DNA of 60,780 nucleotides from Thermoplasmata archaeon (GTDB lineage: Archaea > Thermoplasmatota > Thermoplasmata > Thermoplasmatales > Thermoplasmataceae), in assembly GCA_021802055.1 (NCBI GenBank), contig JAKAAY010000010.1, forward strand, positions 1-60,780, read 5' to 3'. Numbering within the stretch: position 1 is the first letter of the stretch; the number at the start of each line of letters is the position of its first letter. Both the position numbers and the translations under genes were made by a program. This document shows, piece after piece, positions 44,152 through 52,631 of this stretch. Below the pieces are notes generated by a model. The model saw only the letters and a program-made list of their open reading frames with translations. It was not told where the DNA came from and made no database searches.

Positions 44152-44752
44152 AAGCCAATGATTGCTCAGCTGTATATAATAAGAAATTCTAAAAGGACAG
44201 GCCTTCTTCACCTTCAGTGGACAGAAACAGAACTGCGCAGGGGCTCGGGAGCGCTTACGGCGACTGCGCAGGAGTCTATTCAATTCAACTACCGGGAACG
44301 TGTTGACGACCTTGCCAGCATCAAGCCTTCTGCGGCAGATGATATCCCATGGAGACCGGATCAAAGCGCTGATCAGATCATTCCTGCTGGCCGTTTACCA
44401 CCCCCGGGGAGACACCGTTATACCTTAAGGTCTCAGAGATCCGGTCCATATCGTGATGATATGCTCCAGGGCCCAAAGAAAACCGCCTCTTTCGGATACC
44501 TATGAAACCGCCCCCTCCGGGGCCCATATGGATTAGGCAGCCTTATCGCAGGCAGGTTCCTCTCACCTGTTTCCCTTGATCTTCTCTATGTGTCCGGATT
44601 CTTCCAGTATTATCTTGAGTTTGTTGATCGAGGTAGGGTTATCACTTGACGTGGATTCATCTGGATATGGCACCCAAATGCTAATGATTCAGAAACCAGG
44701 TACCTGAGTACAACTATCCCGGAAAACATTCTATAATCTCCTGCCATCATAA
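44152..44752. other. 0.6-kb divergent spacer without a supported gene
   Basis: It contains the TATA box of the CoA-transferase gene (TGTATATAAT, 44171-44180, minus sense) and a TCTATAAT box at 44730-44737, about 20 bases before purE. The open frame upstream of the CoA-transferase start is out of the predicted transcript. Nothing else was recognised. Confidence 0.5.
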
Positions 44753-45226
44753 ATGGTGGTGAGAATAGGAATCATAATGGGAAGCAGGAGCGACCTTGAG
44801 CACATGCAGGGTGCCTTTGATCTCCTGGACGAGCTCCAGATAGAATACGAGAAGAGGGTGGTCTCTGCACACAGGACTCCGGACCTCATGTACGAATATG
44901 CAAAAAGTGCAAGGCAAAGGGGCATTGAGGTCATAATAGCAGGAGCTGGGGGCGCTGCGCACCTCCCGGGCATGACTGCATCCATGACTTCGCTTCCTGT
45001 AGTGGGAGTCCCAATCCCCACAAAGGCACTTTCAGGCATGGATTCACTGCTTTCCATTGTGCAGATGCCTTCCGGAATACCGGTCGCGACCGTTGCAATC
45101 GGGAACTCACGAAACGCAGCCATACTTGCTGCACGTATTCTTTCCATCAAATATGCGGATATTGCGACAAAACTGGACGAGATGATGCAGACAGAAGCCA
45201 GGCGCGTTAGGGAAGACAGGCTCTGA
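44753..45226 (+). CDS. purE: N5-carboxyaminoimidazole ribonucleotide mutase
   Basis: The 157-residue protein has the PurE signature: [15 protein letters not shown] at the N-terminus, the active-site histidine in [31 protein letters not shown] and [13 protein letters not shown]. Class I PurE works with PurK, whose gene overlaps its stop by one base (TGATG), so the organism makes CAIR in two steps using ATP and bicarbonate. Length is normal for the bacterial/archaeal form. Confidence 0.96.
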   Translation: MVVRIGIIMGSRSDLEHMQGAFDLLDELQIEYEKRVVSAHRTPDLMYEYAKSARQRGIEVIIAGAGGAAHLPGMTASMTSLPVVGVPIPTKALSGMDSLLSIVQMPSGIPVATVAIGNSRNAAILAARILSIKYADIATKLDEMMQTEARRVREDRL

Positions 45227-46302
45227 TGAGAATAGGCATTCTTGGATCGGGACAGCTTGGCTTCATGATGATCCTGGAGTCAAGAAATCTGGGATATGAG
45301 TTTGCCACGTTTGATACGAACCACGGACCATCAGAGATCATATCTGATGCATTCTATGGGCCCGGCTCTGAAAGGGCGTTTGTGGATTCTTGTGATATTG
45401 TTACGTACGAGTTCGAGCACGTTAGTGAAACCACCCTCCTACTGGCCAGCCAGGAGAAGAAGCTGATTCCAGGGATAAAGAGCGTAGACCTGAAGCGGGA
45501 TCGGCTTAGGGAGAAACAGTTCCTCCGTGATGGCGGATTTCCCGTTGCAGATTTCGAACCTGCCTTTTCTGCCGAAGAGGCTCTCAGGAAATCCCGGAAA
45601 TTTGGGAGATCCATTCTGAAGATGACAACGGGAGGATACGATGGCAAGGGGCAGTTCCAGATAGACTGGGGCAGGTCCTCATCCCATGAGTTGCCCGATG
45701 CAAATTATGTGGTGGAAGAGTACGTGGATTTTGATTACGAGGCATCGGTTATCGTTGCAAGGGAGGGCAGCGGCAATAAGGTATTCTTCAAGCCGGCGGT
45801 CAACGTCAACCATCGCGGAATTCTTCTCACGAGTTCAAGCCCGGCAGAAGATCATGGAATGGAAGCGATCGCAGGGCAACTCGCGGACAGGCTGGATTAC
45901 CAGGGAGTTCTTGCCGTTGAGTTCTTTGTCAAGGATGGGAAACCCATGGTCAATGAATTTGCGCCCAGGGTGCATAATTCAGGGCATCATACGCTGCATG
46001 GAACGTCCATCTCCCAATTTGAGCAGCACGTAAGGGCCATTGCCGGGCTACCTCTGATCAGGCCGAAACTCTACCAGCCCAGCGGCATTGTCAACATCAT
46101 AGGGCGCAGCATGGATGAAGCTCTCAGGAGAAAGATCCTGGGAATCGTCGGTACCAAGCTGTACTGGTATGGCAAGGAACCGAAGCGGGCGAGGAAACTG
46201 GGCCATGTCAACATCATTGCGGACACAGCCGATGAACTAGAAGAGAAAATAAGCAGGGTGAAGAATACAATCTACGGCGGCAATATAGATGACTACTTCT
46301 GA
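45226..46302 (+). CDS. purK: N5-carboxyaminoimidazole ribonucleotide synthase
   Basis: The 358-residue ATP-grasp enzyme has the N-terminal LGSGQLGFMMILESRNLGY, lysine in SILKMTTGGYDGKGQF of the ATP-binding loop, VEEYVDFDYEASVIVAR, and the C-terminal metal/phosphate motif NEFAPRVHNSGHHTLHG typical of PurK. It converts AIR, ATP and bicarbonate to N5-CAIR for PurE. The 3' end overlaps the convergent TPR gene by 10 bases. Confidence 0.96.
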   Translation: MRIGILGSGQLGFMMILESRNLGYEFATFDTNHGPSEIISDAFYGPGSERAFVDSCDIVTYEFEHVSETTLLLASQEKKLIPGIKSVDLKRDRLREKQFLRDGGFPVADFEPAFSAEEALRKSRKFGRSILKMTTGGYDGKGQFQIDWGRSSSHELPDANYVVEEYVDFDYEASVIVAREGSGNKVFFKPAVNVNHRGILLTSSSPAEDHGMEAIAGQLADRLDYQGVLAVEFFVKDGKPMVNEFAPRVHNSGHHTLHGTSISQFEQHVRAIAGLPLIRPKLYQPSGIVNIIGRSMDEALRRKILGIVGTKLYWYGKEPKRARKLGHVNIIADTADELEEKISRVKNTIYGGNIDDYF

Positions 46303-46994
46303 CTCATCTGCTTCAGGCGGTCAATCTTAGCTGCAATTTCTTCATTTACACCGGAAGACACGCTGACGTCTTCCAGAATGGCCAGCGCCTCCTTTATTCT
46401 GCCAGCCTTTTCGAGAGCGTCCGCCTTGGATACCTGGAAAAATGTGTTGCCAGGCACAAGCCTTATGGCCACTTCCATGTCTCTTGCGGCCTCTTCATAC
46501 TTCCCCAGTTCCATATAAAGCTCATATCGGCGATACAGGAATATCTGGTCCGCAGTGTTCAATTCAACGGCCTTTGAATAGTCCTCCAGGGCTCCATCAT
46601 ATTTCTTGAGTTTCCTGTATACGTTCCCGCGGTTGTAATAGAAATCCGGGACATCATTCTCAAGCCTTATGGCCTCGTCGAAGTGCTTCATTGCCCCTGA
46701 CAGGTCTCCCAGGTCTTCAAGTGCGGAAGCCAGTGCGTTGTGATAGTCTGCATTATCCGGTGACAGGTTCAAGGCTGACTCATAATCCTTGACAGCCTGT
46801 GCGAGCATCTTCATGGAGTAATAGGCAAGTCCCCTGTTGTAAAAATAGTCTGAGTCCGTTTCGACCAGCTTTATGGCCTTGGTGAACTCCTTTATGGCCT
46901 CAGGGTACTTTGTGAGGTTGAAGAACGATATGCCTCTCTCGTTATAATCGTCCGCCTGATCTGTCTTATCAGCCGGAATGAAATCTGCAGTCAC
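46293..46994 (-). CDS. Tetratricopeptide repeat protein
   Basis: The 233-residue soluble protein is made of about six TPR units in tandem, each with the A/G-Y-x-x-A pattern, for example YNERGISFFNLTKYPEAI, FYNRGLAYYSMKMLAQAV and FYYNRGNVYRKLKKYDGAL. It has no extra catalytic domain or TM segment. TPR arrays are protein-interaction scaffolds, and the partner is unknown. Its last codons overlap those of purK on the other strand. Confidence 0.9.
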   Translation of the reverse strand: MTADFIPADKTDQADDYNERGISFFNLTKYPEAIKEFTKAIKLVETDSDYFYNRGLAYYSMKMLAQAVKDYESALNLSPDNADYHNALASALEDLGDLSGAMKHFDEAIRLENDVPDFYYNRGNVYRKLKKYDGALEDYSKAVELNTADQIFLYRRYELYMELGKYEEAARDMEVAIRLVPGNTFFQVSKADALEKAGRIKEALAILEDVSVSSGVNEEIAAKIDRLKQMSQK

Positions 46995-47143
46995 GAATCG
47001 TGAAATTGTGCTTCATATATATACATTGGTCAGGGCAGACCAGCCTGCCATGGCGATGCCTGCAAAGACCGATCTGGCTCGGCTGTAGCGAACATATGTT
47101 CCAGGTAACTTTACCTGCTGGCAAGAAAATGGCAGGGGGACAA

Positions 47144-47815
47144 CTAGCTTTCCCTGCTGAAATCGCTTAATTTACTTGATGATACCGCCTTTCTGATCCT
47201 GATGTAGGTCTCCCAGTGTGTTCTGGCTATCTGGCTGAGGTCATCCCCTCTCCTGAAGGCTTCTGCAAGAAAACTGACGGTTCTTGGATCGGAAGGATAT
47301 CCGGAGCCAATTTCACCATAACGGGTACTCAACTGTGCCACCGCAGTATCCCTCAGATGCTTGCTCACGATTGAGGCTGCAGCCACGGAAGGATAAGTAT
47401 CATCTGCCTTATGGGCACAGTGAACTGGCTGGGAGGTTGACCTGGAGAGATTCGACTCCAGCCTGTCAGGTTCCACGTCAAACGAGTCCACGTACACGGG
47501 ATAGATGGCGTTCCTGATAAGGTCGGACGCCTTCATCAGCTCAATCTGATTCAGGGTATGGGAATTCATGAGGGTATTGAGTTCCTGGGGGTCAATTCTC
47601 ACGGTTTTGAGCAATACAGACCTCTTCACTATCTCACCGTAAAGTTCCCTTCTCCTTGCCACTGAAAGCTTCTTGGAGTCCCTTACTCCGATGTCGATCA
47701 TCTCAGAAGCATTGCAGCACACGATGGATATGAACATCGGTCCCAGAACAGGTCCCCTTCCAGCTTCATCTATGCCACACTGGAAGAGTTCTCCTTTGAG
47801 TATCAGAATGGGAAT
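47144..47815 (-). CDS. rnhB: Ribonuclease HII (no canonical start codon in frame)
   Basis: The enzyme cleaves RNA in RNA-DNA hybrids. The essential N-terminal motif CGIDEAGRGPVLGP is encoded at about 47788-47733, upstream of the first in-frame ATG (47737), then RDSKKLSVARR, YVDSFDVEPDR and CAHKADDTYPSVAAASIVSKH. From the motif upstream there is no ATG, GTG or TTG before a TGA at 47819-47821. In-frame choices are ATT 47815 (used here), ATT 47809, CTG and ATA. A well-placed ATG at 47826 (TATA box 25 bases upstream) is in another frame and needs a -1 shift near TTC-TGA. A sequence error or real non-AUG start is likely; the gene itself is otherwise intact. Confidence 0.85.
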   Translation of the reverse strand: MPILILKGELFQCGIDEAGRGPVLGPMFISIVCCNASEMIDIGVRDSKKLSVARRRELYGEIVKRSVLLKTVRIDPQELNTLMNSHTLNQIELMKASDLIRNAIYPVYVDSFDVEPDRLESNLSRSTSQPVHCAHKADDTYPSVAAASIVSKHLRDTAVAQLSTRYGEIGSGYPSDPRTVSFLAEAFRRGDDLSQIARTHWETYIRIRKAVSSSKLSDFSRES

Positions 47816-48247
47816 AGGTCACACATTAAGATAACTCTTTACGTTGAATATATGGGTAGGCTTCAGGAGAGTGGCACACTTCGACCCTATCGGTCTGCTC
47901 TGACATACTCTCCTCGTCTAAGTATCAGAGGTTCTCATTTTTGTTCAGTTTTCATCTTCCCCCTTGGTCCGGATGGTTTTGCACGAACCCGTTTCAGAGT
48001 CCTGATTTCCTTACAGGTCGGAAAGTTGCATATCTGTGGGTATCAGTCCTGAATCCCAATGTCTTTGCGGTGCATGAAAGTCCCATGGTTCAACCAAATC
48101 GCATCTTCAACGGTCAACAAGGAAAAACCATCCGATACCTGGAAAGAATGGGAAGGACTGTCTCAAAATAGCCATGTAAACCATCAGTTTCCCGGGGTTA
48201 AACACCAAACGGGCAAAATTAATAACTCAAGAATGAAATAGCGAGGA
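47816..48247. other. 0.43-kb divergent spacer without a supported gene
   Basis: It holds the rnhB TATA-like box (AATATATG, 47847-47854, minus sense) and an AAATTAATAAC box about 27 bases before the ABC ATPase ATG at 48248. No other frame is convincing. Confidence 0.5.
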
Positions 48248-49033
48248 ATGGAGAACGCAGTCAGAGTTGAGGGTGTCTCAAAAAGCTATGGTTCTACAAT
48301 AGCTCTTTCCTCAGTCTGGCTGGAGATTCAAAAGGGAACCATCCATGGGATCATAGGCCCTAACGGGTCGGGGAAAACCACACTGATGAGAATCCTCTCA
48401 TCACTTACCCAGAGAGATGCCGGAAAGGTTTCCGTTCTTGGACTCGATCCGTCTGTTTCTCCACTGCAGATAAAGAGGATAATTGGTTATGTACCAGAGA
48501 ACCCTGCGCTTTACCAGTCTATGACTACCACGGAGTACCTGAATTTTGTTGGTTCCGTCAGGGGTATTGATTCAGCACATCATGATTCGCTGACGAAGGC
48601 ATTTGTGAAAAGCCTGGAACTTGAGGAATATGTGGATGAACCCATCGGTTCTCTTTCCTTTGGATCTAAGCAGAAAGTTTCCATAATTTCGGCACTGCTG
48701 CATGACCCTCAGGTGATAATTCTGGATGAGGCGCTGAAGGGAGTTGACCCTAGATCCTCAAGGGTCATAAGGGATCTTCTGAAGGCACTTTCCAGAAACG
48801 GAAAAACGGTGCTCTTTTCAACCCATGTCATAGAGACAGTGGATACGCTCTGCGATCGCCTTTCGATCCTTTACAGGGGCAGGATAATTGACACTGGCAA
48901 TGCTGCTGAACTCATCGAGAGAAATGGCAAAGGCGGAAGCACGCTGGAAGACGTATTTCTCAACACCACCTCTGAGGCACCGGTGGGAAATATAGGAGAT
49001 GATCTGGCCGGAATGATGGGAAGTGAGCGATGA
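48248..49033 (+). CDS. ABC exporter ATPase (stand-alone ABC-2 system)
   Basis: The 261-residue nucleotide-binding subunit has Walker A GPNGSGKTT (about residue 38), the signature loop LSFGSKQKVSI, Walker B VIILDEALKGVDP and the switch histidine in STHVIE. It groups with daunorubicin/Nat-type exporters. It differs from cassette A and B ATPases in the signature loop and in lacking the extra C-terminal domain, so it is not a third cassette. The stop overlaps the permease ATG by 4 bases (ATGA). GCGAGG before the ATG may act as a ribosome-binding site. Confidence 0.92.
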   Translation: MENAVRVEGVSKSYGSTIALSSVWLEIQKGTIHGIIGPNGSGKTTLMRILSSLTQRDAGKVSVLGLDPSVSPLQIKRIIGYVPENPALYQSMTTTEYLNFVGSVRGIDSAHHDSLTKAFVKSLELEEYVDEPIGSLSFGSKQKVSIISALLHDPQVIILDEALKGVDPRSSRVIRDLLKALSRNGKTVLFSTHVIETVDTLCDRLSILYRGRIIDTGNAAELIERNGKGGSTLEDVFLNTTSEAPVGNIGDDLAGMMGSER

Positions 49034-50637
49034 ACTACACTTACAAAATCGCCAGGCAGATAATGATAGAGCAGAAGTATCAGGCTATCAAAAACTTCGG
49101 CTATTTCATAAAGAAACAGAAAAAAATCAGGAGCCTCCAGCGGATGATCCTGACCAACTACTGGGTAGGATCCGTATCATTCGCATTCATATCCATTATT
49201 CTGGTGCTTGCCAGACTCACAGGCGGGTACAGCCTCATTGCGATGGCAAATATAGGGCTCGTTATTTTTGTATACGGTTTCCTGGTTTCCCTGTATAATT
49301 CATTATTCTTATTCCAGGGCATAAGCAGAAATAATCTGCTGGAACCAATATGGCAACTCCCGGCGGAGAGAAACAGAAACATATATCTGGTATGTTTCCT
49401 CATTTTCTATGGGTCTTCTGTTGCCTTCATGACCGGCCCTGATCTCATAATCTTCTATATTCTGTCAGGTAACTACGCTTCACTGTTTTTCGGCCTCGTA
49501 TGGACACTCATCGTTATCCTGTCCGGCTTCTGCCTGGGCACCTTGATCAGCATGATATCTCTCCTCCAGCAAAGAAGGAGGGGAAGGCTCGAAGCAGCAA
49601 TATCCCGCGGGGTGAAGTTTGGTGGAATCGCCCTGTCCCTCCTGCTGTTTGAGGTGGTTATTTACATTCCAGAAACGGTCCCCACGTTCATCCCGGAACT
49701 CAGCGGGGTCTGGCGTTACGCAGTTTTCATGCTCAATATCCCGTATTCAGTCTTCCTTGCTGGCGGCAATGCTGCATCTCTCGCAGAGAATATCCTGTTC
49801 AGCGCAATTTTCTTCCTGGTCTTCTTTTACCTGTCCGTAAGGCTTGGACAGAAGTCTATGTCTCTCATCGAAAGATACCCGGAAAGGATACCATTAAATT
49901 ACTCGACGCAAAGGAGGAAGACCAGTTCCCCTGGATTGGCCATGCTGACCAAGGACCTGCGTCTCATATTCAGGGATCCACAGAACGTAAGCCTGGTGGT
50001 CATTCCTGTAATCATTACACTGCCCCTGATTCTGTCCCTTTTCAATCCAGTGGCAGCAAGGACCGTGACGCCTGAAGGAATATTTGTTTTGCTGCTGTCT
50101 CTAGCAGCGTTCTCAGCATCATTCTACACCATAATGGCACTTAACTCAGAGTCAACAGGCTTTTCCGTGATCAGGATGCTTCCAATAACCCGATATGGTT
50201 TCGTTACCTGGAAATCAATCTCTATACTCATGATATTTATGTTCATAGTGGTGCCATCGGTAGCCATAGCTGTCCTGATCACCGGGTTTTCGCCGCTCTA
50301 TATCCCTCTGATCTCCGCAGCACTCATTGGAGGCTTCGTGGCTGCCTCAGCCTTCAACGGACATAGACTTGTGGGCAAGATAGGACGTGAGACAGACAAC
50401 ATAAACATGGAATCTTTTGGGGGAAACTTGGGCCTCTTGAAGGTATTTGCAACAACTCTTCTTCTTCTGCTTCTGCCCGTGGTCGCCATTGACCTGTTGC
50501 AAACCTACTCAATTATTGCGTTTTCCGGGTATTATGAACCCATTTCACTGTATGCCCTAGCATATCTGGGCATGATACTGATTCCCTATTATTTGAGAAG
50601 GGAAGAGAATGAATCCGCAGCGGCTTCCGCGTTTTGA
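49030..50637 (+). CDS. ABC-2 type permease of the stand-alone exporter
   Basis: The 535-residue membrane protein has about 12 hydrophobic segments in two halves joined by a cytoplasmic stretch, SLIERYPERIPLNYSTQRRKTSSPG, around residue 280, so it looks like two fused six-TM permeases. The N-terminus MNYTYKIARQIMIEQKYQAIKNFGYF is a basic amphipathic lead-in typical of ABC-2 permeases. The substrate is unknown. It is the only partner of the ATPase before it. Cassette B starts 425 bases downstream in the same direction. Confidence 0.88.
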   Translation: MNYTYKIARQIMIEQKYQAIKNFGYFIKKQKKIRSLQRMILTNYWVGSVSFAFISIILVLARLTGGYSLIAMANIGLVIFVYGFLVSLYNSLFLFQGISRNNLLEPIWQLPAERNRNIYLVCFLIFYGSSVAFMTGPDLIIFYILSGNYASLFFGLVWTLIVILSGFCLGTLISMISLLQQRRRGRLEAAISRGVKFGGIALSLLLFEVVIYIPETVPTFIPELSGVWRYAVFMLNIPYSVFLAGGNAASLAENILFSAIFFLVFFYLSVRLGQKSMSLIERYPERIPLNYSTQRRKTSSPGLAMLTKDLRLIFRDPQNVSLVVIPVIITLPLILSLFNPVAARTVTPEGIFVLLLSLAAFSASFYTIMALNSESTGFSVIRMLPITRYGFVTWKSISILMIFMFIVVPSVAIAVLITGFSPLYIPLISAALIGGFVAASAFNGHRLVGKIGRETDNINMESFGGNLGLLKVFATTLLLLLLPVVAIDLLQTYSIIAFSGYYEPISLYALAYLGMILIPYYLRREENESAAASAF

Positions 50638-50994
50638 TCCTCTTTAATTGGATGGAACTGAGCAATAACGAGCAGTATTCGTGTTTTTGTTCAAGTCCAT
50701 TCTCTATAAGGCAGGAATCCTAAGTGGCGGGGTGCAATATTCGCAGGTCCCCGATTTTGGACAGTCCGATCTTAGATCTAACTTTGCCATCCAGGTAGAA
50801 AAGGCAGAATGAAGGATCGGATGAAATTTGCCGTCGACGGACCGTCTCAGCTTTCACGTGCTCAAATTGCACTCCAAGATAATATGAACCCTCCTTTGGG
50901 GAAAGGCCCCATCATGTTTCGATCAACTTACCTTTTTTAGTAAAGAAATGTATTTCTTGGAAGTTATCATTCACAATTGGTATATGTAATTACT

Positions 50995-51007
50995 ATTAAA
51001 CGAAATA
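50995..51007. promoter_or_regulatory. 13-base motif shared by cassettes A and B, copy B
   Basis: ATTAAACGAAATA is identical to 30247-30259. TACTATTA overlaps its left end here (50991-50998), while in cassette A the same octamer lies 13 bases further left. The distance to the start codon of gene 1 is 55 bases here and 59 in A. Confidence 0.5.
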
Positions 51008-51032
51008 TAGTGCGACACTAATTAACAAAAAG

Positions 51033-51038
51033 TATTAT
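51033..51038 (+). promoter_or_regulatory. TATA-like box of cassette B
   Basis: TATTAT is centred 27 bases before the ATG at 51063 and about 28 bases downstream of the shared 13-base motif, the same order as in cassette A. Confidence 0.45.
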
Positions 51039-51062
51039 GTGGTGTAAGCCGTTTACCATACA

Positions 51063-51740
51063 ATGCAAATATTACAAGAGACAGAAAGGATAAGTTGGAC
51101 AGAACTGAACCTAACCGGGGCAGATCTGCGTTCGACCATGAAAGGCTTCCTGTTCGCATCGACATTGATCAGCCTTTTTGCGATCTCTATAGCGACGATG
51201 GTGGAGCCAGTTTCGCAGAATAGAACAGTCTCCGGGACACAACCCTCTTACTTTTCAGCTACCTGTGTGGTATGGGGGAAGATGCAATACGTTCAGGTGG
51301 TGCCAGTCAGCACATTTGGATACAATGGGCCAGGAATTGAATATGCTTCCATGAATTCTTCCTACCCCGTCACTGTTACGATTTCCCCATCAGGGCACTC
51401 TGTTTATTACGATCTCAACGCTTTAAATCCCCAGACATCCTTGAGCTATACCCTCTACTGGCCATGGGGCATGTCGGATAACAGCGGCTCAGTGCACGTG
51501 AGTTCCATATACTATACCTCAACCGGGATTGCAACCAGGGGAGTGACCTGGGACCCTTCATTCTCTGCGACCGAGTTTGGCGGATTCGGCACTATGACAA
51601 CAGATGTACTGATTCATGAAAGAGTCTTTGCGGAAACTGGAAGCGGTGCAGTAACTGGCATGTCTGAAACCAACAGCAATATTGCGATTCATTGGGGCGC
51701 AATAGCGTTTACCGTGGTATCATTTGGAATCACTGCGTGA
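51063..51740 (+). CDS. Cassette B gene 1: membrane-anchored secreted protein of unknown function
   Basis: The 225-residue protein is not recognised. A charged cytosolic N-terminus of about 26 residues precedes one hydrophobic segment (GFLFASTLISLFAISIATMV). The remainder is an ectodomain rich in Ser, Thr, Tyr, Trp and Gly with one cysteine (SATCVVWG) and few charges. The C-terminus is hydrophobic (WGAIAFTVVSFGITA). The architecture and position equal cassette A gene 1, but no residue-level alignment is obvious. A T7 run follows the stop. Candidate secreted product or surface protein handled by the exporter encoded behind it. Confidence 0.75.
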   Translation: MQILQETERISWTELNLTGADLRSTMKGFLFASTLISLFAISIATMVEPVSQNRTVSGTQPSYFSATCVVWGKMQYVQVVPVSTFGYNGPGIEYASMNSSYPVTVTISPSGHSVYYDLNALNPQTSLSYTLYWPWGMSDNSGSVHVSSIYYTSTGIATRGVTWDPSFSATEFGGFGTMTTDVLIHERVFAETGSGAVTGMSETNSNIAIHWGAIAFTVVSFGITA

Positions 51741-51752
51741 TTCCATACCATA

Positions 51753-51759
51753 TTTTTTT
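51753..51759 (+). terminator. T7 run between cassette B genes 1 and 2
   Basis: TTTTTTT lies 13 bases after the gene 1 stop and 8 bases before gene 2. Oligo-T suffices for archaeal termination, so this may cut transcripts after gene 1 and lower expression of the transporter genes, parallel to the hairpin in cassette A. Confidence 0.5.
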
Positions 51760-51767
51760 GAGAAGAT

Positions 51768-52622
51768 ATGCGTGCCAAAAAACTCTTTGCCATACTGATG
51801 GTTGTCCTGACTGTTATTTCTGCTACTATGGTTTTACTCCCTCTGGGAGAATTTGAGTTAGCCAGGAACTCCATGAGTTCCAATCCAATGTCCAGCGGCT
51901 CATTCTATACATACACCATAAGCGTAGATAGAAACAGCTACGCAAATGTGATTGGAAACACCAACAATTATACGTTTCCAACCGGAGTAATAAAACTCAC
52001 CGTGCTGGCAAGTAATGTCAACATAAGGGAGAAAATCTTCAACTCGCAACTCAGCAGAAATTATTGCGTAAATATTGTTTGTCCCGCGAACAGTTCATTC
52101 GTCCAATTTTTCCTCAATGATGCACCAATTTATGGGGGATCATTTTACCAACTTCCTGCGGGGTTGGTGGGCACCGCTGTAAAGGACACTCATAATTATA
52201 GGGTCATATACGAGACTAACAATACTTCACTCGCTAACCTGGAGACTCGAATGGGAGTGACATGCCCCGAGGAAATCCTGGTCAACAATGTAAATGAATC
52301 GTTGGTGCCAAGTTCTGACAGGTATTATCTTTCCGTAAACCGCAACCAGTTCGACTACGATCATGCAGGCAACACCAACATACTGGTGCGTTCATTCATC
52401 ACGGGAAACACCTCCTTCCTGAACCAGATATTCCGTAGCAGTGGCTTGCAATATTCGGTTTACTTTTCACTATTTCTTGTTGCAACTAACATAGGGCTGC
52501 ACCCAATCGACTACGCCCATTATCTGTCTGAATACGCACTTTATATACCTCCGATATGGATTATCTCTCTGCTAGTTCTGTATTCACTCATAAGGAGCGC
52601 AAGAAAAAGAACCGGGAAATAG
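51768..52622 (+). CDS. Cassette B gene 2: two-TM protein with large ectodomain
   Basis: The 284-residue product has MRAKKLF, TM1 (residues 6-27), an ectodomain of about 220 residues with many N-glycosylation sequons and three cysteines (YCVNIVCP, VTCPEE), TM2 near the end (IPPIWIISLLVLYSLI) and a basic tail RSARKRTGK. Same length, topology and terminal features as cassette A gene 2 (283 residues). It likely sits with its domain outside the cell as accessory subunit or receptor of the ABC complex. Nine bases separate it from the ATPase gene. Confidence 0.75.
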   Translation: MRAKKLFAILMVVLTVISATMVLLPLGEFELARNSMSSNPMSSGSFYTYTISVDRNSYANVIGNTNNYTFPTGVIKLTVLASNVNIREKIFNSQLSRNYCVNIVCPANSSFVQFFLNDAPIYGGSFYQLPAGLVGTAVKDTHNYRVIYETNNTSLANLETRMGVTCPEEILVNNVNESLVPSSDRYYLSVNRNQFDYDHAGNTNILVRSFITGNTSFLNQIFRSSGLQYSVYFSLFLVATNIGLHPIDYAHYLSEYALYIPPIWIISLLVLYSLIRSARKRTGK

Positions 52623-52631
52623 TGTAACTCA

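Larger units (their letters stand above)
50638..51062. other. 0.43-kb spacer upstream of cassette B
   Basis: Besides the AT-rich promoter zone after 50930 it contains the 13-base motif shared with cassette A (50995-51007) and a TATTAT box about 27 bases before the ATG at 51063. No coding frame is supported. Confidence 0.5.

Noticed and set aside
44152-44364. N-terminal extension of the CoA-transferase frame
   Set aside because: The TATA box at 44171-44180 lies within it, exactly 25 bases from Met 44151, and the family domain starts there; the extension is basic and cysteine-rich without homology signs.
47284-47517. Arg/Ser-rich frame opposite RNase HII
   Set aside because: It is the antisense of a clearly conserved gene.
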